This document shows positions 58,928-64,000 of a stretch of DNA of 64,000 nt, one piece after another (the stretch's first letter is position 1; every line of letters starts with the position of its first letter). Source of the DNA: Dallia pectoralis (taxonomy: Eukaryota > Chordata > Actinopteri > Esociformes > Umbridae); assembly GCA_029465975.1 (NCBI GenBank), contig CM055754.1:2144616-2208615 (forward strand), written 5' to 3'. Made by a program: the position numbers and the translations under genes. The notes beneath the pieces are model-generated. The model had not been told where the DNA came from and did not search any database. It saw only the letters and a program-made list of their open reading frames with translations.

Positions 58928-60711
58928 TACTCCTGCCCTGAGAGCAGCGCATTATACACTAAAAATAAGACAGCGATATGAATGTGGAGTAACGTTACTC
59001 CTGCCCTGAGAGCAGCACACAGTAACATGAACCTGAGAACTCCTGCCCTGAGAGAAGCATACAGTACACAAAAAATAACACATTATGATACTGAGTCGCG
59101 GAGATTTGAGTTATGTGATCGCATAACTTATCGGTTTCACAGACAGCGCGTGGTAGCATTGGGAAAGCATTAACGTTATGCTAATTCTACGTTAGCTGCT
59201 TTGGTGTGTTTGACTGAAGCACGCATCAAATACATCCGATATAAACGTTGAATTAGTTTTGTGCATTTTAAATGTTCCCCAATTATCTTAGCACAATTTA
59301 GAGGCTGTTTATCTGTGAATTTCAACTGTGAATTTCGAATTTCAACAAACAAAACGTTTTAATAAATTCACTTACCTGATGACAAGTGATCTTTCTCCCA
59401 CGAACAGTCAATAACGTGTCGTCGTCTGTAAGATCCTTCCCTCCATATTTCCAAACGCCTTAATCCCGCCTCTACTTTAATTTCATTGGTTGAATCTGTA
59501 AAACAATCATAACAATTTTCTTTTCTGCCCTTAGAACAAGTTTGAGTAAGTAAAACTCCCATCTACTAAATGTAAACAGCTGTTACAACACACAAGTCAA
59601 GTGTTGTAGATGATGTGACATTGCTGTATGGTATTTTCTTTAACATGCCATGAAATTAATGTGTGAAATATCAGTGGACTACCTACTTCATGCCAGTTAT
59701 GTTGACAATCACGGGGCCAGGCTGCTCCTGTGCACATGTACTGCTGCAGCATGGGTTTGAATCCATCTTACTGCTTTTTCGACTAAAACAATACAAACTG
59801 AAAATGTTTTCCTGTCCAATAACACATTCAAAGTAGCAGAATAAAATAATATATCAATTGCCAACCAACTGGCAATTAAATGAAAATAAATGTACTATAT
59901 TAAATTGTATCATAAGGAATATATAAACAATTGTAGATTTTACAATAGCTTGTTTATTACTTTGTTTGTGTGCTGATACAGGATTGGTGTGAATGGGTGT
60001 GTGCAGCGTCTGTCTGTGTGTGTGAAGGGTAAGTGATAAGAGCTTGTCTTAAGGATTAGTGTGTTTTGGGAATATGGGAATACTCTATGGCTTGTCTGTC
60101 TCTGTCTGTTCTGAAACTCTGACTCTACCTAGTGGTGAACTCTGTAGTGCTTCGAGTGTAAAGCCGTTTGCCATACAAGGCCGTGCAGCTGTGGAACATC
60201 CTGAGGATCTGATGGTCTGTTCCAAATCTTCTCCGCCTTCTATGTGCACCGATGCTTCCTGTACAACTGTCTTGGTGTGCGGACCGTGTTAATTCTTTAG
60301 GGACGTGGACACAGACAGAAGACCGTCGCTCTTTACCTCTTTCACTTTACCACTTTTAGCGAGATCGTAAGCCGGCCCTGGAGGTGGCCTTGCTGCGCCT
60401 TAGCCGTAGTTCACCTATTCACTTTTCTTTGGTGTGTAACGGGACACGCCCATGCCCCTGTCTCTTCCTGAGGGTGTCCTTAGCTTTTTGACTCCCCTGT
60501 TTACGAGGTTAGAGCCGGGGCTGGTGTTAATTTATGTGCCGCACAGGCGGGTCACGGAGCAGGTACTGTGTGTACTATACATAAATTAATCTTGGCTTTG
60601 TTGTTCTGAATGTGTGTGGACTTTGGTACACTGGGCTGTCGGAGTCTGGAGCGGACACGGTTCAGTCATTTTCTACATTTTAAAGGGAAGGTCAACCCTC
60701 AGGCAACTCTC
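58928..60711 (-). repeat. Right arm of the inverted repeat
   Basis: Reverse complement of the left arm over 1784 bp. It carries the mirrored 64-codon frame (59368-59562, minus) and the 77-codon frame (60059-60292, plus); the latter differs by one residue (Pro to Leu) from its left-arm twin. Beyond 60711 the similarity stops abruptly. Confidence 0.85.
59368..59562 (-). other. Exon-like 64-codon ORF with splice donor (right arm)
   Basis: Mirror copy of the left-arm ORF with the same translation, ending over the same CAG|GTAAGTG donor (reverse complement at about 59370-59378). Both copies point towards the centre of the palindrome. Unrecognised protein. Confidence 0.25.
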
Positions 60712-60971
60712 CCATCTGTTTACATTTATGTGTTTTTTGGACTGTTCTGAGGTCAACGGCCTCTGGGCATTCGACGACGTAGAGCGTGCTACGTTCTTTA
60801 GCTTTTATCAGAATAAAAAATCTGTTTTGCCTGAACCCGGTTTTAACCTCTACTTTGAGATCTGGTGAAATAAATAAATAAATTGGGGTAATGAATGGTC
60901 TACACAAAGCACATACTAACAGTTTTCTAACAATTAAACTATAAAGCATAGCAGCTGTTTCATTGAATTCT
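60712..60971. other. No gene recognised
   Basis: Sequence just outside the right arm, with a short AATAAATAAATAAATT run near 60869. No supportable feature. Confidence 0.4.
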
Positions 60972-61073
60972 GGAGGCGTGGTCTATATAGCGGCAGCCAA
61001 ACAAATAGTGGGAACCCGGAACCAAAGCGGGGACGGGACATTTCTGCGACTCATTAAGAGAGGACACCATCAG
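60972..61073 (+). promoter_or_regulatory. Possible promoter and short first exon
   Basis: GGAGGCGTGG (60972-60981, KLF/Sp1-like) is followed at once by TCTATATAG (TATA-like, about 60982-60990) and then about 80 bp ending in CATCAG|GTACAC, a plausible splice donor after 61073. The layout resembles a compact TATA promoter with a small non-coding first exon. Each motif alone is weak evidence. Confidence 0.2.
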
Positions 61074-63067
61074 GTACACATGTATTTCAAAGTGAATCAA
61101 AACACGTATTTAACGCATTGACTTATGTCTCAAACAAAAGACAGTCATATAAACATGTCGGCAGACTACTTTTCTAGTTTTTGGTTTTCCAGCACCCCTG
61201 TAAGATATGACATATCCCATGTGATTACGGCCGCATATGTGCATTTGAATAATCCAACCCATTTCGGGCAACTTGTTAAACAGTGGTTTAGTAGTAAGAA
61301 GTTAGTTATTCTTACCAGCTGATCCACCGGCTGTTATCTGATGAGATGCTTCCCGCAGTAAACCCTGCTTTCTGGGGGATGTCATCTTGTTCGGTGCGCA
61401 GGCCCGTCTGCAAAAGTGCACAGCATGAGTTCACTAATAAATACCCAGATAGTCGCACGATATGCGCAAGTAAGTTCTTTGAAATGCATCAAATTGATTG
61501 CCATCAATCGGGGGGAAACATTACCTAATGTGCCCTATCTGTGGTTTATTCGATTGACCGAGTGCACAGCGACGTTGAATGCGTCCACACACACGGGCAA
61601 CTGGAGTGGGGGAGGCAATGCAAAGTTCAAATTACCTGTTAGTGCACGAACACAAGTGCCTCTGGATCTATCAGCCAATACACTCACCCAGAATACCGAC
61701 ACAGATAGCACAACTGCAACGCCTATACAAGTAGTTTAGTCCTGCATGTTTAGGATAAGCAGGTTTGTAGTGACTCCGGTTCCTTTGCTATGAATTATCT
61801 TCTCCTCTGTTTAAATTTGTGCCTTTTGGCAATAAGGTTTATCTGGTGGTTAGTTGCAGGGTGGTGTCTATTTTAACTGTTTACAAGGGAAAACTCATTG
61901 AAAAACACTTTTCATTGATTGTATATAGAAAAACATCATAATAAATTAAAATGAGATGCCTGTTTTTTCACAAATTTGTTTTAATTACACTGTCACATAG
62001 TTTCCATTCTATGCCATTTTTGGAGAAGGAACCAAAATGATGGCTTGGCCCATGTGTTGAATATTAGCCTACCTATAATAATACTTAGTATTAGAGTAAC
62101 TGAGTAACTGTTGGGGTGAAAGCTCTTCAGATTACCTCAACAAATTGACAACTAGAATACCAAAGTTCTGCCAGGCTGCAAATTGAGGATTCTTTTACAA
62201 AAGTGTTTAAAGTTTGCTGGACACAAGCATTATTTTAATTAAAAGTCATTATTTCTATTTGTGTCTTTTTTTCTTTGTCAGTGACTACATTTTAAAAAAG
62301 CAATGCAGGTCGATAACTAAAAAGTGTTGTCCCCATTTTAATTTTTTATTGTTTTGTGTCTGTATATGCCCTGTTTTCTATGTTAAGAGACAACTATGCA
62401 AAATATATTAAAACATCTACAATGTACTTAGATAAGGCCATTTCATTGCAACAGATTATTTTATTAGTCTGTGAAACGTAAAATCATTTCCATATATTGA
62501 AAATAAGTATGTTACCCAAATACCCTTGAATTTGGAAATTGAAATAACGGAAGACCGACCTTGAATATATTGTGTTTGCCAATGCCTACCATTTATTTAA
62601 AATTTTAAACAACACCATTGCATTACAGCTTAACCCATTTTATATCCTGTATAATCTCATTGACCAAACATCCCAAATTCACAAATCATACAGCATCCAC
62701 AAACACAGAACTGTTTAAATTCTAAACATACAAAAGCCATAAAATATTGCAAATTAAATAAATAACTAATAGGAAAATGACAAAAACAGTGGTTTGCTCC
62801 AAAACATTTAAATAGCTCTAATTGTGCCAGTTCACTGTGATGTGCCTGGACCTATTCCATGTAATCAATCCGACCATGTCGAGTTTCAATTACCTTCTGT
62901 TTTATTGTCAACACGTTTGGGGACGAGTCCGTTTAATAAATTCTCAAACCAAAATTCCCTTTTAAAAAATTGACATTAAAAAGGCGTTCATACTTTTTAG
63001 AGACAAATCAAATGCTATATTCTCAGAAAGGATTGATGCTTTGCACCTCACAATGAAAAGTATGATG
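61074..63067. other. AT-rich sequence with one unrecognised 107-codon ORF
   Basis: About 2 kb. The frame at 61416-61739 (plus, 107 codons) has ordinary composition with a Ser/Thr-rich C-terminus and is not repeat-derived, but I recognise no family and it overlaps a 60-codon frame at 61346-61528. The rest, from 61740, is AT-rich with many stops. Confidence 0.3.
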
Positions 63068-63332
63068 ACAATATGCATATATAAAATATAGCATGCCAAT
63101 ATGCATATATAAAATATAGCATGCCAATATGCTTATATAAAATATAGCATGCCAATATGCTTATATAATATAATATGCTTATATAAAATATAGCATGCCA
63201 ATATCCTTATATAAAATATAGCATGCCAATATGCTTATATAAAATATAGCATGCCAATATGCTTATATAAAATATAGCATGCCAATATGCTTATATAAAA
63301 TATAGCATGCCAATATGCTTATATAAAATATA
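63068..63332. repeat. 28-bp AT-rich minisatellite, about 9 copies
   Basis: The unit joins CATGCCAATATGCTTATATA to AAATATAG. The first units carry GCATATAT instead of GCTTATAT, and one unit near 63165-63190 is shortened (TATAATATAATATGC). No open frame. Confidence 0.95.
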
Positions 63333-64000
63333 GCTTGGTCAACATGATGTCATGCCAACTTGTTCCGTAAGTCACAGAAGGCTAGTTCGTTAGTACTTGC
63401 AATTACACTAAAACATTTTGTGCAATTTTTTGCTGGAAAATCAAGTACAATTTCACGTGTTAAAAATTATAATTATTCTGTACTAATTTCATGTTAAATA
63501 ACATTTGTCCAACCCAAAGAAGTTGTGGAAATAACTATTCGTGAAGCACTCAATGAGTCTGAATAACCAACCGAGTCAGTAAATAAAATGTGTCAAGTAG
63601 GAAAAAAGGAATCAGAGGAAAAAATGCAATGTGTGAAGTAAGTAAGTAGTGAAGAGCAAGACGACGTCAAAAGGAAAGAAGTAATAAAGAAGAAAAAATA
63701 GAATGTCATTTCTTTACGATTAACGCACATATGGCAAAATGTTCCCTGTACCACAACTCCTAAACCCTGTGTTTTTTCCGTCCTGGGTAATGTTCTGTAA
63801 GTACACTGTCACATAAATAAAATAAAAGAGCATTTCTTTCTTCAAGTCAGTTTTCGTCTATTTAGTCCCTAATAAACATGAGCCTATTGATCAGACAGTG
63901 GAACGTAGCCTTGATTGCTGCTCGCTGTATTCACAGTAGAGTGGGTCCCTTAGTTGTGTAGGTCATGGAGGGAAAGTGTCTGCTATCCAAGTCCCAGATC
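63333..64000. other. No gene recognised
   Basis: AT-rich sequence with no recognisable gene, RNA or mobile element up to the window edge. Confidence 0.4.

Larger units (their letters stand above)
55073..60711. mobile_element. Foldback-like structure: 5.6-kb element with 1.78-kb inverted arms
   Basis: Position x in the left arm pairs with 115784 minus x in the right arm. This holds at the outer ends (GAGAGTTGCC at 55073, reverse complement ending at 60711), at the splice-donor motif (56408/59376) and at a GAGTAACGTTACTC palindrome (56784-56797 and 58987-59000), so there is no net indel over the arms. Arm identity looks about 98-99% by eye. The centre holds a 62-bp tandem array and two nested transposons. 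Outer flanks differ and no target-site duplication is evident. Long arms plus central tandem repeats resemble foldback transposons; an inverted segmental duplication is the main alternative. Confidence 0.75.

Noticed and set aside
59700..59800. tRNA-like B-box (GGGTTTGAATCC) in the inverted-repeat arms, possibly a SINE head
   Set aside because: No convincing A-box at the right distance and no cloverleaf that I could fold by hand.

Overview
This is vertebrate, most likely teleost fish, nuclear DNA. The evidence is very dense microsatellites and minisatellites, decayed Tc1/mariner-type, LINE-type and hAT-type elements, and at least three copies of a short palindromic dispersed repeat that I associate with salmonid and pike-like genomes. 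The order-level placement (Salmoniformes/Esociformes) is an inference from memory of those repeats, not a computed result. There are no bacterial gene arrays, operons or CRISPR structures, and I recognise no intact protein-coding gene. Most long open frames are artefacts of tandem repeats whose unit length is a multiple of three, or of GT/CA and GA/CT tracts. The window reads as intergenic or intronic sequence.

Layout. 1-12.5 kb: minisatellites (15-bp at 1151 and 2716, a compound array at 5651, 20-bp at 7725, 15-bp at 9306, and a very uniform 44-bp array at 11254), with three Tc1/mariner transposase remnants (4590, 6278, 6545). A TATA/GC-box motif pair and two RFX X-box-like motifs lie near 1.9-2.1 kb. 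12.5-28 kb: mostly single-copy-looking DNA with two CpG-dense segments (13.4 and 17.8-18.2 kb), a ~500-bp polypurine tract, a LINE reverse transcriptase remnant with a readable YADD box (18.8-19.4 kb, minus strand), and 27-bp and 32-bp arrays. 28.5-30.5 kb: a 2.1-kb array of a 38-bp unit carrying an AP-1-type heptamer in almost every copy. 30.5-55 kb: further arrays (GTCTGTG-rich, 27-bp, 24-bp, 14-bp, 13-bp, ~53-bp G-rich, 17-bp with a perfect E-box per unit, 36-bp) between long stretches with no recognisable gene.

The most striking structure is a 5.6-kb foldback-like inverted repeat at 55073-60711. Its two ~1.78-kb arms pair colinearly with no net length difference. The centre is a 62-bp tandem array, and that array is interrupted by a 1281-bp hAT element with a perfect 8-bp target-site duplication. 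The hAT element is itself interrupted by a 654-bp terminal-inverted-repeat element. Insertion order is therefore readable: arms and array first, hAT second, inner element last. Each arm carries the same 64-codon ORF ending at a consensus splice donor. Just outside the right arm is a TATA-like motif followed by a possible donor. From 60.7 kb to the end the sequence is AT-rich and largely featureless, with one 28-bp array.

Coordinates of repeat edges are by eye and may be off by a few bases. Unit counts are approximate unless stated.
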